Counted from the first letter of the stretch, positions 35,349 to 45,072 are shown. The stretch is DNA of 64,000 bases from Desulfoscipio geothermicus (GCA_016841905.1 JAENYF010000001.1:1-64000); one strand, 5' to 3'. Notes: generated from the letters alone by a model not told the origin. Numbers and translations are program-made.

Positions 35349-38045
35349 ATGCATAAGCTGCTGGACCAGCGAGGGATAAAATCGGTACATGTAATACCGC
35401 CGAAGGAGGCACAGTACGCGCCCTTTCCGCCGGGGATAGCCAAGGCCTTGGTGAACTCGCTGGCCGGGCAGGGTATCAGACAACTGTATGCACATCAAGC
35501 CCAGGCCATTGCCCAGGTGCTGGCAAGTCACCATGTGATCATCACCACCGGCACCTCCAGCGGTAAGTCACTGGTGTACACAGTCCCCATATGCAGTTCA
35601 TTAATCAATCAACCGCAATCCAGAGCCCTTTATATTACTCCTACCAAGGCGTTAGGCCAGAACCAGCTGAAAGCAATGCAGGAGCTGGCCGCAGCCATCG
35701 ACTGGCCACGGGGAAGGCCGGTTATCGCTACTTGTGACGGTGATACTCCGGTCAACCAGCGCCGGGAGACCATTAACGGTGCCCGTGTGCTGCTCACTAC
35801 GCCGGATTTTATGCATGCCTGCCTGCTGCCCCGGCATTTTGACTGGCCTGACCTTTGGACCGGTCTGCAATACATAGTCATTGATGAAGCCCATGTTTTA
35901 AAGGGTGTGATGGGCTGTCACTGCCTGCAGGTTATTCGCCGGCTCAGGCGGATTTGTAATTTCTACGGAGCCAGCCCGGTGTTTATCCTCTGCACGGCTA
36001 CCATTGCCAATCCCGGAGAATTTGCCGCCAGCCTGGTGGGCTTAGACTTTGCTGTAGTGACGGCGGAAACAGCAGCGGCCGGTGAAAAATCAGTGGTTTT
36101 TTACGAGCCGCCCACCTATCAAACCAATGATGGACAAACCAAACGCCGGCTAACACACTTCGAAGCTGCCCGGGCTGTTGGGCGCTACGTTGAAGCCGGG
36201 AGGCGCACCATTATGTTCGGCCGCTCCCGGCGGATCGTGGAATCAGCTTACCGGGTTATTCGGGAAAATTTCCCCGGCGTGGCCGGGGCGATCACCCCTT
36301 ACAAGGGTACCTATGTGCCGCAGATGCGCCGGGAAATTGAACACAAACTGTTTACCGGTAGCTTGAAGGGCGTTATTACCACCAATGCTTTGGAGTTGGG
36401 CATCAATGTGGGGGAACTGGACACCTGCATACTGGCGGGCTTTGCGGGCAGCATTTCTTCTACCTGGCAGCAGGCAGGGCGGGTGGGGCGAAAAGGACAG
36501 CAGTCCTTAATTGTACTCATGGCTAATGAAGACCCGCTGGATCTATATATTGTGCGCCACCCCCAATATTTTTTCGGACAGCCCTTCGAAAAAGCGGTAG
36601 TCAGCGAAAAGATGCAGTTTTTGGTAGATCACCTGCCACTGGCCGCAAAAGAGCTGCCTCTCAGCAAAGAAGATACCGCTTACTGGGACCGGGACACTTA
36701 TTACACAGCAGTTAAATTGTTGTTAAAACACGGGCGTCTCAGGCCCTTGACCGACCGGCCCAGGACTTACGGCTCGGCGGGGCAGCCGGAGTTTTTAAGT
36801 TTGCGGGGTGAAAGTGATACTTATCATACCATTAGCCCCCAGGGGCACCTGCTGGAGGAGTATAATTACGATGACGTAATCAGGGATGCTTATCCGGGAG
36901 CCATACTGCCTGTCTTTAACCGGGTGTACCTGGTTGAGAACATTAATTACAACACCAAGTCTATTCAACTGCGGGATTTACCGGATGACTATAAGAATTT
37001 TATTACCCGGCCTAATATTGATTCTCAAATTAGCGTGGAAAAGGTTGAACGCACCTTCCGCGCAGGTAATATGGTAGTGTATAGCGGGGTGCTCAACATC
37101 CATAAAAGCCTGGTTAGCTATAACCTCATCCATGTGGGAGATACACATAAAGAGAACCAAAAGCCCGTTGAGCTTGAGCAAAAGCTAAAACCCATTAACT
37201 TTCCCACGGTGGGGCTCTGGCTCGAACTTGATTTGCAAAATCTTGATCAGGAAGTTAAGTACGGTGCGGCTCATGCTTTAAAGCACCTGCTGCACATCAT
37301 CATTCCTTTACAAGTGATGTGTGAGCGCAACGACTTGGGGTCCAGCCTGCAGGTGCACGGTGACCAGGCGCAAATATATATTTATGATAACTACGCGGGC
37401 GGTGTTGGCTTGGCCGAATCGGTAGTTGAAGATGTTAAAACAGTGCTGGAGAGGTGTTATGAACTGGTAACGGGCTGTAAGTGCCTTAATGGGTGCCCAT
37501 CCTGTATTATTATCCCTCAGTGTTTACAGGCTAATGAAAAATTAGATAAAGATGGTGCAACCGAGCTGCTGGCTAGATTGTTGGGCAAGGAAATTACCCG
37601 GAAAAAAAGTGGCCTGAGCATCATCAAAGACAAGTTATTTATAAAATCCTCCAGCCAGGCGGATATAAGAATGGAAGCCCGGGCACTGGAAACCGAGCTC
37701 AAAGAGTACGAAAAGGTGTTTGTTTTTGTTAGTGCCAACTGGCCTGCTGTGGCTGACTGGATCAAACATAACTACCCGGCGCGGTTAATTAAGTACGAAA
37801 TCACTATTTTATCTGTACATTATTTAATGCATGCCCGAACTGGCCGACCGGTGCCGGAGCGTTTATTAAAACAGGCGATAAACCGGTTCTGCGGGTGGTC
37901 TGAAATGTACCGGCTGTCCTTGCAGGGTCTAAAAGAAAAGAGTTATTTAATTTGCTCATCGGAGCGGTTAACGTTATTCCCAGATGTGCAAAATAGACTT
38001 GATAAGGCTATGTCAAAGCTGCAATTGAGTCAGAATAAAAATTAA
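35349..38045 (+). CDS. MrfA/YprA-like DEAH-box helicase with DUF1998 domain
   Basis: The 898-residue SF2 helicase has Walker A (TTGTSSGKSLVY), DEAH (IVIDEAHVL), motif III (CTATIANP) and motif VI (QQAGRVGRKGQ) in the first 400 residues. A C-terminal DUF1998 region holds a four-cysteine zinc site (GCKCLNGCPSCIIIPQC, near residue 700). B. subtilis MrfA has this layout and repairs mitomycin-type DNA damage with the MrfB exonuclease. No mrfB follows here; the last 150 residues are poorly conserved. The ATG follows GAAGAGGGG. Confidence 0.88.
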   Translation: MHKLLDQRGIKSVHVIPPKEAQYAPFPPGIAKALVNSLAGQGIRQLYAHQAQAIAQVLASHHVIITTGTSSGKSLVYTVPICSSLINQPQSRALYITPTKALGQNQLKAMQELAAAIDWPRGRPVIATCDGDTPVNQRRETINGARVLLTTPDFMHACLLPRHFDWPDLWTGLQYIVIDEAHVLKGVMGCHCLQVIRRLRRICNFYGASPVFILCTATIANPGEFAASLVGLDFAVVTAETAAAGEKSVVFYEPPTYQTNDGQTKRRLTHFEAARAVGRYVEAGRRTIMFGRSRRIVESAYRVIRENFPGVAGAITPYKGTYVPQMRREIEHKLFTGSLKGVITTNALELGINVGELDTCILAGFAGSISSTWQQAGRVGRKGQQSLIVLMANEDPLDLYIVRHPQYFFGQPFEKAVVSEKMQFLVDHLPLAAKELPLSKEDTAYWDRDTYYTAVKLLLKHGRLRPLTDRPRTYGSAGQPEFLSLRGESDTYHTISPQGHLLEEYNYDDVIRDAYPGAILPVFNRVYLVENINYNTKSIQLRDLPDDYKNFITRPNIDSQISVEKVERTFRAGNMVVYSGVLNIHKSLVSYNLIHVGDTHKENQKPVELEQKLKPINFPTVGLWLELDLQNLDQEVKYGAAHALKHLLHIIIPLQVMCERNDLGSSLQVHGDQAQIYIYDNYAGGVGLAESVVEDVKTVLERCYELVTGCKCLNGCPSCIIIPQCLQANEKLDKDGATELLARLLGKEITRKKSGLSIIKDKLFIKSSSQADIRMEARALETELKEYEKVFVFVSANWPAVADWIKHNYPARLIKYEITILSVHYLMHARTGRPVPERLLKQAINRFCGWSEMYRLSLQGLKEKSYLICSSERLTLFPDVQNRLDKAMSKLQLSQNKN

Positions 38046-38066
38046 TGATGATATTGAGGTGATATT

Positions 38067-38408
38067 GTGGAAGTACAATGCTTAAAAGTCAGGTTAAAAC
38101 CAGGCACAACTGAGTACGTGACTGATTGGGTAAAAACACTATCCAGCAGAATGGATTTAGTGTATGACGCTCTGATAAGTGAAACTATGGTAGTCGAATC
38201 AATGTTTCTGGAACGTGGGGAAGAAGCAGATTATTTAATATTCTATACCAGAGCGGAAAGCCTGCAAAAAGCCAATGAGATGATGCTTAAATCCAATAAC
38301 CCTGTTGATAAAGAAGCGATTGAAATGATGCAAGAAACATGGGAATCTATTCAGCTCCTTGATGTACTGTTTGACGTGGATAGAGTAGAAAAAGTAAAAA
38401 GTGATTGA
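38067..38408 (+). CDS. DUF6176-like small protein
   Basis: A GTG start at 38067 follows TTGAGGTG, 21 bp after the helicase stop, so the two may be co-transcribed. The 113-residue protein has the stretch VKTLSSRMDLVYDALISETM and EADYLIFYTRAESLQKANEMM, like the DUF6176 monooxygenase-fold family. The function is not known. Confidence 0.6.
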   Translation: MEVQCLKVRLKPGTTEYVTDWVKTLSSRMDLVYDALISETMVVESMFLERGEEADYLIFYTRAESLQKANEMMLKSNNPVDKEAIEMMQETWESIQLLDVLFDVDRVEKVKSD

Positions 38409-38467
38409 GATAGTTGACTAGGAGAAGTTAGGCAGATATAATTTAAGTTAAAATTTACATAATAAGT

Positions 38468-38555
38468 TTGGGGAGCTCATATTATGGGCTGAGAAAGGGC
38501 TTTGGAGTACCTGACCCATGAACCTGATCGGGGTAATGCCCGCGTAGGGAAGGTA
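38468..38555 (+). ncRNA. TPP riboswitch (THI element)
   Basis: The conserved thiamine-pyrophosphate aptamer is complete: GGGGAGC, GGGCTGAGAAAG, ACCTGACCCATGAACCTGATC, GGGTAATGCCCGCGTAGGGAAG. A terminator follows 9 nt later and thiC lies 160 bp further on. High TPP should end transcription early. Confidence 0.97.
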
Positions 38556-38563
38556 TTGAAAAA

Positions 38564-38594
38564 AACGCACCTGACTTACGAGGTGCGTTTTTGT
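38564..38594 (+). terminator. Terminator of the TPP riboswitch
   Basis: AACGCACCT and AGGTGCGTT arms with an 8-nt loop, followed by TTT. Confidence 0.85.
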
Positions 38595-38754
38595 ACTTGA
38601 AGCAAAGGTAACCGGCAGCTAGACTGCCTGAGCCAAGCTGTCAAGTACTTGAAATGCGCGCTGGGGGGATAGCCTGTGGTGCGTTTTTTTATTGTCCAGG
38701 TTGTTAAACGACAGGAATTGATTCACAAATGAACATGAAACAAGGAGGAGAGAG

Positions 38755-40032
38755 ATGAGTTATACTACCCAAATGGAGGCTGCCCGCCAGGGCATCGTAA
38801 CCAGGCAGATGGAGGCGGTAGCCAATAAGGAAAATATAGCTGTGACCAGGCTTATGGAACTGGTGGCCAGAGGTCGAGTGGTTATCCCGGCCAATAAGAA
38901 CCACTCTTCCCTGGACCCCTGCGGGATTGGTGAAGGCCTGAAAACAAAAATTAATGTTAACCTCGGTGTCTCCCAGGATTGCTGCAGTATAGAGTCCGAA
39001 TTAGAAAAAGTGCGTTATGCCCTGCAGCTGCAGGCAGATGCCATCATGGATTTAAGCTGTTATGGCAAAACCGAAGAGTTCAGGCGCCGCCTGCTTGACA
39101 TGTCCAGCGCGGCTATTGGCACTGTTCCGGTTTACGATGCGGTGGGCTTGTACGATAAAGAGCTGGAAACCATTACTGTAGACGAATTACTGGGCGTGGT
39201 GGAAAAGCATGCCCAGGACGGTGTGGATTTCATGACTATCCATGCGGGGATCAACCGGGATATTGCGGCTACCTTCAAAAAAAATAAACGCCTGACCAAT
39301 ATTGTTTCCCGGGGCGGAGCCCTATTGTATACCTGGATGGAACTGAATGACCGGGAAAATCCCTTTTATGAATATTACGATGATCTGCTGGATATCTGCA
39401 GCCGCCATGATGTAACCCTCAGCCTAGGCGATGCCTGCCGTCCGGGCAGCCTTAAAGATGCTACTGATTCGGTGCAGGTGCACGAACTAATTGTCCTGGG
39501 TGAATTAACCCGCAGAGCCTGGGAGAGAGGAGTGCAGGTGATGATCGAAGGCCCCGGACATATGCCTATAAATGAAATTGCCGCCAATATGATTTTGGAA
39601 AAGAAACTCTGTCATGGCGCCCCCTTTTACGTGCTTGGCCCGTTGGTTACGGATATCGCGCCCGGTTACGACCACATTACCAGCGCCATTGGCGGGGCTA
39701 TTGCTGCGGCCGGCGGCGCGGATTTCCTTTGTTATGTTACGCCTGCCGAACACCTCCGCCTTCCTACGCTGGAAGACATGAAGGAAGGGATTATCGCCTC
39801 CCGGATTGCTGCTCACGCCGGCGATATAGCTAAAGGTATTGCCGGCGCCCGGCAGTGGGATGATGAGATGAGCGAGGCCAGGCGCTGCCTGGATTGGCCC
39901 CGGATGTTTGAGTTGGCTATTGACCCGGAAAAGGCCAGGCAATACCGGGCCGAATCGCGGCCGGAAAATGAGGACACCTGTACCATGTGCGGTAAAATGT
40001 GCGCTGTACGCAATATGAACAAGGTACTTTAG
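38755..40032 (+). CDS. thiC: Phosphomethylpyrimidine synthase
   Basis: The 425-residue radical-SAM enzyme makes the pyrimidine part of thiamine (HMP-P) from aminoimidazole ribotide. It shows family segments [36 protein letters not shown] and, near the end, the CxxCxxxxC cluster motif as CTMCGKMC. The ATG follows AAGGAGGAGAG and the gene is under the TPP riboswitch. No other thi gene is adjacent. Confidence 0.97.
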   Translation: MSYTTQMEAARQGIVTRQMEAVANKENIAVTRLMELVARGRVVIPANKNHSSLDPCGIGEGLKTKINVNLGVSQDCCSIESELEKVRYALQLQADAIMDLSCYGKTEEFRRRLLDMSSAAIGTVPVYDAVGLYDKELETITVDELLGVVEKHAQDGVDFMTIHAGINRDIAATFKKNKRLTNIVSRGGALLYTWMELNDRENPFYEYYDDLLDICSRHDVTLSLGDACRPGSLKDATDSVQVHELIVLGELTRRAWERGVQVMIEGPGHMPINEIAANMILEKKLCHGAPFYVLGPLVTDIAPGYDHITSAIGGAIAAAGGADFLCYVTPAEHLRLPTLEDMKEGIIASRIAAHAGDIAKGIAGARQWDDEMSEARRCLDWPRMFELAIDPEKARQYRAESRPENEDTCTMCGKMCAVRNMNKVL

Positions 40033-40093
40033 GGATAAGGCTCATTTAGCTAAAAATTTCAATAATTTGCCACTTATAATTATTCGTTATTGA

Positions 40094-40490
40094 GTCATAA
40101 TAGCTAACGTAAGGTTCGTAATGGCCGAGCCAAGATTGTTGCAAGGTCGCAAGGCTTTGTAACAGTCGGTCAAAGGTTGGTATCGGGTCAAACGGCTCGG
40201 TATTAGCCGGCGGGCAGATCGGTAAGTGTTCCGGCAGGCTGTATGGCAGTCATAAAGATTGTCATATGGTCGTAAGGGATGTTTATCGGTCGAGCTAAGA
40301 TTATTATGGGTGCCGAAACATTTTTGCTTAATTTTGTTTGGGTTTGTATCAGTCGAGAGATTGGTGCAGGCTCATCAGGTATCCATAATTGTCGAGCAAA
40401 GATCATTGCGGGTGTCGTAATGGTTCATGGCAGTCGAAAGATTGTCATGAGCTGCGTAGATACGCGTAATGGTTGTAGCGCAGGTCATTG
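40094..40490 (+). repeat. Degenerate tandem repeats, about 40-bp period
   Basis: At least six imperfect units follow a pattern like GTCGAGCAAAGATTGTCATGG-GTCGTAATGG. Clear units start near 40124, 40246, 40286, 40349, 40388 and 40430, with weaker ones between 40162 and 40240. Spacing is mostly 38-42 bp. The tract is neither CRISPR-like, since the units are too divergent, nor a protein-coding frame without stops. It ends just before a UUCG-capped terminator, so it may be transcribed as the tail of the thiC mRNA or as a separate RNA. Confidence 0.55.
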
Positions 40491-40505
40491 CGAGCTTATA
40501 ACATA

Positions 40506-40536
40506 GAGTCCTCTTCCTTCGGGAGGAGGGCTTTTT
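40506..40536 (+). terminator. UUCG-capped terminator after the repeat tract
   Basis: AGTCCTCTTCC-TTCG-GGAGGAGGGCT forms an 11-bp stem with a UUCG tetraloop, followed by TTTTT. Confidence 0.92.
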
Positions 40537-40543
40537 ATGTTAT

Positions 40544-41350
40544 ATGAAAAGAGGAATTTACCGCTCCTTTGCTGAATTCGCAGGGAAAGATAACCGTTTT
40601 TTCGAGGAGGTGGCGATACTGTCTTTTCTAAAAAAAATTACTATCCGCTGGGACCGGGTTAAAAAGACAGACACGTTTCCCTTTAACATACCGGCTATAA
40701 AAAGCTTGCAGGTTCTGGATACTGATTTTAACGTCGTTTTTTTCGTTGGCGAAAACGGAACGGGAAAATCAACTTTACTTGAAGCAATAGGGTCTAAATG
40801 TGGCTTTGGTACGCTGGGCGGGAACAAGAATTATGTTTTTGAGGATTCAGATAGTCTTTCCCTTGAGAAGTTTTTAACTTTAGCCTGGTTGCCCAAGGTA
40901 ACCAATGGTTTCTTTCTGCGGGCAGAAACCTTTTACGATTTCGCCTGTCGGTTAGACCAAATGGCCAGGGAAGATGGTGGGGTAGTATATGCACCATACG
41001 GAGGCAACTCCCTTAACGAACAGTCCCATGGTGAGGCATTTCTGGCCTTATTCAATAACCATTTTAACCGTCAGGGACTATATATTCTCGATGAACCTGA
41101 AGCAGCCCTTTCGCCGCAACGTCAATTTGCCTTCCTGCGCATAATTAACCAGCTTGAACAAAGAGGAAAAGCCCAATTTATTATAGCCACCCATTCGCCA
41201 ATCATTATGGCTTATCCCGGTGCAGTTATATATAGTTTTGATGGGACAAGGGTGAGCCGGATAAACTATGAAGAAACAGAACACTACCAGCTGACGAAGG
41301 CCTTTTTAAACGACAGAGAGCGTTTTCTCATGCATTTGTTTGCCGATTAG
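40544..41350 (+). CDS. AAA-family ATPase (AAA_21/ABC-like)
   Basis: The 268-residue protein has Walker A (VGENGTGKST), an ABC-type signature region (SLNEQSHGEAFLAL), Walker B (LYILDEPEAALS) and a THSPIIM switch His. It is a small stand-alone ATPase, widespread in bacteria, with no known partner here. The ATG at 40544 lies very close to the terminator; GTG 40610, behind TTCGAGG, could be the true start, making 246 residues. Confidence 0.8.
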   Translation: MKRGIYRSFAEFAGKDNRFFEEVAILSFLKKITIRWDRVKKTDTFPFNIPAIKSLQVLDTDFNVVFFVGENGTGKSTLLEAIGSKCGFGTLGGNKNYVFEDSDSLSLEKFLTLAWLPKVTNGFFLRAETFYDFACRLDQMAREDGGVVYAPYGGNSLNEQSHGEAFLALFNNHFNRQGLYILDEPEAALSPQRQFAFLRIINQLEQRGKAQFIIATHSPIIMAYPGAVIYSFDGTRVSRINYEETEHYQLTKAFLNDRERFLMHLFAD

Positions 41351-41443
41351 CCGGGTGGGCAGGATAGCCCTGTGAAAAGCATTTACTTTGTCAGAGAAGT
41401 CGAGGGGTCAATTGAATTTCAATAAGTGGAGGTTTGATGATTA

Positions 41444-42082
41444 ATGAGTGCAGTCGTGATAATTGAGCACCCAGTGGCCGGTAACTGCCTGCGCATTTTA
41501 AGGGATAGGCAAACGGCAACCGAGGCATTTCGCCAGGAAATGAAGCGGCTTGGCCTGCTGTTGGCTGTCGAAGCTACCAGGGATATCGCCTGTGTGCTGG
41601 AGCCGGTGGTTACGCCGCTGGACCAGGAGATAAACTGTCCCCGGCTGCGGGACGGCAGAATACTGCTGGTGCCTATTTTGCGGGCCGGTCTGGGTTTGGT
41701 GGACAGCTTTTTGGCCATCTTGCCTGCCGCCAAGGTGGCCCACATCGGTGTTGCCCGGGATCACGAAACTTTGCAGGCCCTGGCATACCTGGATACCGTG
41801 CCGGAGCGCTGTGGGGATTTCGACCGCGTATTTGTAGTGGACCCCATGTTGGCTACAGGCAACAGCAGTGTCAAAACGCTGGAGATGATCACCGCCAAGG
41901 GCTACCCACCCGAGCAAATCACGCTGGTGTGTGCTCTGGCTGTTGAGCAGGGTATTGCCCAGGTACATAAAAGTTTTCCGGAGATTAAAATTGTCACGGC
42001 GGTGATTGACCCGGGCTTGGACGAGCACGCCTATATAGTACCCGGGCTGGGGGATGCCGGAGATAGACTAAACTTAATCTAA
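41444..42082 (+). CDS. upp: Uracil phosphoribosyltransferase
   Basis: The 212-residue enzyme joins uracil and PRPP to UMP. Matching segments are FRQEMKRLGLLLAVEATRD, VPILRAGLGLVDS, the PRPP loop VVDPMLATGNSSV, and the uracil-binding end DPGLDEHAYIVPGLGDAGDR. The loop has N-S in place of the usual G-S. The ATG follows GTGGAGG. It may be co-transcribed with the M48 protease 90 bp downstream. Confidence 0.95.
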   Translation: MSAVVIIEHPVAGNCLRILRDRQTATEAFRQEMKRLGLLLAVEATRDIACVLEPVVTPLDQEINCPRLRDGRILLVPILRAGLGLVDSFLAILPAAKVAHIGVARDHETLQALAYLDTVPERCGDFDRVFVVDPMLATGNSSVKTLEMITAKGYPPEQITLVCALAVEQGIAQVHKSFPEIKIVTAVIDPGLDEHAYIVPGLGDAGDRLNLI

Positions 42083-42173
42083 CCTGCCGGCAGGTGATAC
42101 AGGGCATAATGCTATGCACTTGCACATAACTTGAATACAGCTTGGATTTTCAATTAACAGGGGAGGGATGCAT

Positions 42174-43400
42174 TTGCAGCTCAAAATAAACGGCATCTGG
42201 TTAATGCTGATTATGTTGACCGGCGTATTCAGCCTGCTATTTCTGTGGTTTACCCTCTTTCCCGGCCGGGTCAACCCGGAACTTGGCCAATATTTTACTG
42301 ACCGGCAAATAAGCCAGGGACGCGATTACGTGCGGGGCATGCGGCTGGTGTTCATCGGCGGGTTTATCGCGCAAATAGTATTTTTGCTGTGGCTGGTGTT
42401 TGGGGGCCGGGCGGCGGCCCTATCTCGGGGTATTCAGCATTTTACCGGGGGCGGGCTGGCGAGCTATGTTGCTTTCTTTTTTGTGCTGTGGCTGCTGCTG
42501 CGACTGGTTAATCTGCCCTTTGACATGTTTGGCAGCTACTACTGGCAGCACCGCTGGGGGTTTTCCACTCAATCGTTGGGCAACTGGTGGCTGGATTATT
42601 TTAAAGCCGCCGGTTTGGAGGTGGTGCTGTCCGCCATCGGGGTGGCCCTGCTGTTCTGGGTGATGGGCCGCTGGACCGGAACTTGGTGGCTAATGGGGGC
42701 GACCTTCTTATCAGTGTGGCTGGTGATGCAAAGCTTCCTCTGGCCGGTACTGGTTTCTCCTCTGTTTAACCGCTTTGAGCCCACAAAGGACCCTGTGGTT
42801 TTAGCGATGGTGGATGAGCTATCCCTCAAAGCGCAGCTGCCGGTGGACCGGGTGCTGGTGATGGACGCCAGCCAGCGCACCACCAAGGCCAACGCTTATT
42901 TTACCGGCCTGGGCAGCACCAGGCGCATTGTCTTGTATGATAACCTGCTGGCCGATTATCGTGCCGATGAGGTTAAAGCAGTGGTGGCCCATGAAATGGC
43001 CCACTGGCGTCAGGGGCATATTGTGCAGGGCCTGGGGCTGGGGTTGCTGGCTAATTTCCTGATCTGGGGCTTATTGTTTATCACACTAAAGACCACGATA
43101 CCAATATCATCTTACGGAAATTACCCGCCTTACACCTGGGCGGTCATCGTTTTATTTATGGCGCTGGTTTCGTTTGCCGCCAGCCCGGTGATGAACGGCT
43201 TCTCGAGGAACATGGAGTTCGAGGCGGATCGTGTGGCGGTGCAGATAACAGGCGACGCCCCGGCTGCGGAACGGCTGCAGGTGAACCTAGCCGGCAAGAA
43301 CTTGTCCGATGTGGCGCCCCCTGCTTTTATCGAGTGGTTCAGCTACAGCCACCCACCGGCACTGGCCAGAATCAAGGCTATCCAGCAAGCCGCTGAATAA
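42174..43400 (+). CDS. M48-family membrane metalloprotease (Ste24-like)
   Basis: The protein of about 408 residues has seven hydrophobic segments and the zinc site HEMAHWRQGH (HExxH near residue 275) with the third ligand in NMEFEADRVAVQ. These are marks of CAAX-protease-like (Ste24/HtpX) enzymes in membrane protein turnover. TTG 42174 has better spacing to GGGGAGGG than ATG 42168, but the difference is only two residues. No partner is evident. Confidence 0.88.
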   Translation: MQLKINGIWLMLIMLTGVFSLLFLWFTLFPGRVNPELGQYFTDRQISQGRDYVRGMRLVFIGGFIAQIVFLLWLVFGGRAAALSRGIQHFTGGGLASYVAFFFVLWLLLRLVNLPFDMFGSYYWQHRWGFSTQSLGNWWLDYFKAAGLEVVLSAIGVALLFWVMGRWTGTWWLMGATFLSVWLVMQSFLWPVLVSPLFNRFEPTKDPVVLAMVDELSLKAQLPVDRVLVMDASQRTTKANAYFTGLGSTRRIVLYDNLLADYRADEVKAVVAHEMAHWRQGHIVQGLGLGLLANFLIWGLLFITLKTTIPISSYGNYPPYTWAVIVLFMALVSFAASPVMNGFSRNMEFEADRVAVQITGDAPAAERLQVNLAGKNLSDVAPPAFIEWFSYSHPPALARIKAIQQAAE

Positions 43401-43461
43401 GGGCCTACTCCGCTGTCATTAAATATAAAGGTTGCAATTAAATACCAGCATAATGCATGGT

Positions 43462-43476
43462 TGACAATCATTGTCA
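43462..43476. promoter_or_regulatory. 7-1-7 palindrome resembling a Fur-family box
   Basis: TGACAAT-C-ATTGTCA is a perfect 7-1-7 palindrome. It is like the Fur box TGATAATNATTATCA with one symmetrical change per arm. It lies 108 bp before the GreA-like gene. Confidence 0.45.
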
Positions 43477-43496
43477 TTAATGGTAAGCTTCTGGTG

Positions 43497-43527
43497 AGGC
43501 ATCTCGTTTTTTGAAACGAGGTGCCTT
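43497..43527 (+). terminator. Hairpin between the M48 gene and the GreA-like gene
   Basis: AGGCATCTCGTTT pairs with AAACGAGGTGCCT (13 bp, one G-U). No T-run follows directly. It may end M48 transcription or form a leader structure for the downstream gene. Confidence 0.5.
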
Positions 43528-43583
43528 CAGCTGTATTCTTGATTATTTTACCATTTAATGTTACAAGGAGGAGGTAGGCAATA

Positions 43584-44030
43584 ATGCCGGAGCGAGTAGA
43601 ATTAACCAAGCAAACCTATGAAAATTTAATCGCGGGGCTCGTCCAAGTTGAAGAAGTTAAAGAAAATTTGCTGAAGGATTTTTTCCCAGATGAAATAAAG
43701 GAAAGAAATGAGATGATGCAAACTATCGAGAACTATATTTCACGTGTTAGTCAACTAGCCCAAAAAATTAAAGTTTCCGAAGCAGCAGATAATAAGCTAC
43801 CCATGGTGTTAATTGGCAGCGAAGTGGCTCTGCAGGACCTGGATTATAATGAAACGACTAAATTAAGAATAATGCTGCCCGGGGAAGATATGGACATTGA
43901 TGATGCCTCATGTTTATCACCGATAGGTACTTCTTTATTGCTGAAAAAGGTGGGCGAGGAAATAGCTGTTCAAACACCAGGTGGTGTTTGCCGGTACCGG
44001 GTTAATGCTATTTCTTTACCTTTTTACTAG
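43584..44030 (+). CDS. GreA/GreB-like elongation factor
   Basis: The 148-residue protein has an N-terminal coiled-coil arm (about 15-70) and a C-terminal GreA/GreB FKBP-like domain with VLIGSEVALQDLDYNE, DDASCLSPIGTSLLLKKVGEE and VQTPGGVCRYRV. Gre factors rescue backtracked RNA polymerase. The arm is shorter than in true GreA (about 158 residues), and the acidic tip is not clear, so it may be a paralogue such as Rnk. The ATG follows AAGGAGGAGG. Confidence 0.8.
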   Translation: MPERVELTKQTYENLIAGLVQVEEVKENLLKDFFPDEIKERNEMMQTIENYISRVSQLAQKIKVSEAADNKLPMVLIGSEVALQDLDYNETTKLRIMLPGEDMDIDDASCLSPIGTSLLLKKVGEEIAVQTPGGVCRYRVNAISLPFY

Positions 44031-44069
44031 CTGTGCCGTCTGGTGCGTGGGTTGCTGCCCATAAGAAAA

Positions 44070-44100
44070 AACCTGCCTTATATTTAGGGCAGGTTTTTTT
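44070..44100 (+). terminator. Terminator of the GreA-like gene
   Basis: AACCTGCC and GGCAGGTT arms followed by TTTTTT. Confidence 0.92.
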
Positions 44101-44278
44101 GGGCAAAAATATCGGCCTACCCTGTATTGGTTACCTCTACCCAGGTTAAAAGTTTTTGGTAATATTAACAAATTAATATTTTACCCTCCAAAAAATAATC
44201 AAACTGCGAATAATTATTAAGAGAGGCAGAAAATTTCAAACAACTTACTGTCTTGATAAAAAATGTAGGAGGTCAACA

Positions 44279-45001
44279 ATGATTAAGTCTAGTCAGAAGT
44301 TTATCGCTTTTTGCGTCGGTATGTTAATGTGCGTGGGCCTGATGGTGATGCTGGACGCTCCGGCACCGGCCGATGCGGCCACTAGATTGACCATCAGCGT
44401 GTCAGGTAATGTGAGCCAGGCTACCCTGGACAATTATGTACAGCAGGTTATTAAAAGGTATAATATAGATCCGGATGAGATTTATATAAAATACCCTAAT
44501 GGCACTATTGTTAAATATAAACCAGGTAACCCGACCACACCGAAACCGACGCCTGCGCCAACACCGACTCCGACACCAGCACCGCAGCCGAGCCCTGCAC
44601 CGGCCCCATCTCCGGTGTCCATGAGCGCGGATGAACAGAAAATGTTAAATTTAGTGAATCAGGAAAGGGCTAAGGTGGGTTTACCCGCGCTCAAGGCTAA
44701 TGGCGAGCTGCTGAAACTGGCGCGGCTTAAAGCCCAGGATATGATCAATAAGGGTTACTTCAGCCATACGTCACCCACCTATGGCTCGCCCTTTGATATG
44801 ATGAAAGCCGCCGGGGTTAGTTATCGCTATGCCGGTGAAAACCTGGCGGGCGCCTACAGTGTTGATACCGCCCATACCAACTTAATGAATTCCTCCGGCC
44901 ACCGGGCGAATATCTTAAATACCAACTTTAAGAAAGTAGGTATTGGCATAGTAAACGGCGGGCCATATGGTAAAATGTATGTGCAAATGTTTATTGGTTA
45001 G
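44279..45001 (+). CDS. Secreted CAP-domain protein (YkwD-like)
   Basis: The 240-residue protein has a signal peptide (cleaved near ADAAT), a segment of about 50 residues, a Pro/Thr linker (about 82-112) and a CAP domain (about 118-240) with MLNLVNQERAKVGLPAL, GYFSHTSPTYGSPFDMMKAAGVSY, GENLAGA and SSGHRANILN. CAP proteins of this type occur in clostridial spore coats and secretomes, with uncertain activity. The ATG follows TAGGAGG. An AATATTAA/TTAATATT palindrome is at 44161-44180. Confidence 0.9.
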   Translation: MIKSSQKFIAFCVGMLMCVGLMVMLDAPAPADAATRLTISVSGNVSQATLDNYVQQVIKRYNIDPDEIYIKYPNGTIVKYKPGNPTTPKPTPAPTPTPTPAPQPSPAPAPSPVSMSADEQKMLNLVNQERAKVGLPALKANGELLKLARLKAQDMINKGYFSHTSPTYGSPFDMMKAAGVSYRYAGENLAGAYSVDTAHTNLMNSSGHRANILNTNFKKVGIGIVNGGPYGKMYVQMFIG

Positions 45002-45036
45002 TTAATTAAGTTGTTCACTACCTCCATTTCATACTT

Positions 45037-45072
45037 AAGGGGTTGCAGCAAATGCCGCAGCCCCTTCTTTTT
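45037..45072 (+). terminator. Terminator of the CAP gene
   Basis: AAGGGGTTGC pairs with GCAGCCCCTT around a short spacer, followed by CTTTTT. Confidence 0.82.

Noticed and set aside
40094-40490. Repeat tract read as a CRISPR array
   Set aside because: The units differ too much, have no constant repeat alternating with unique spacers, and do not resemble I-C repeats.
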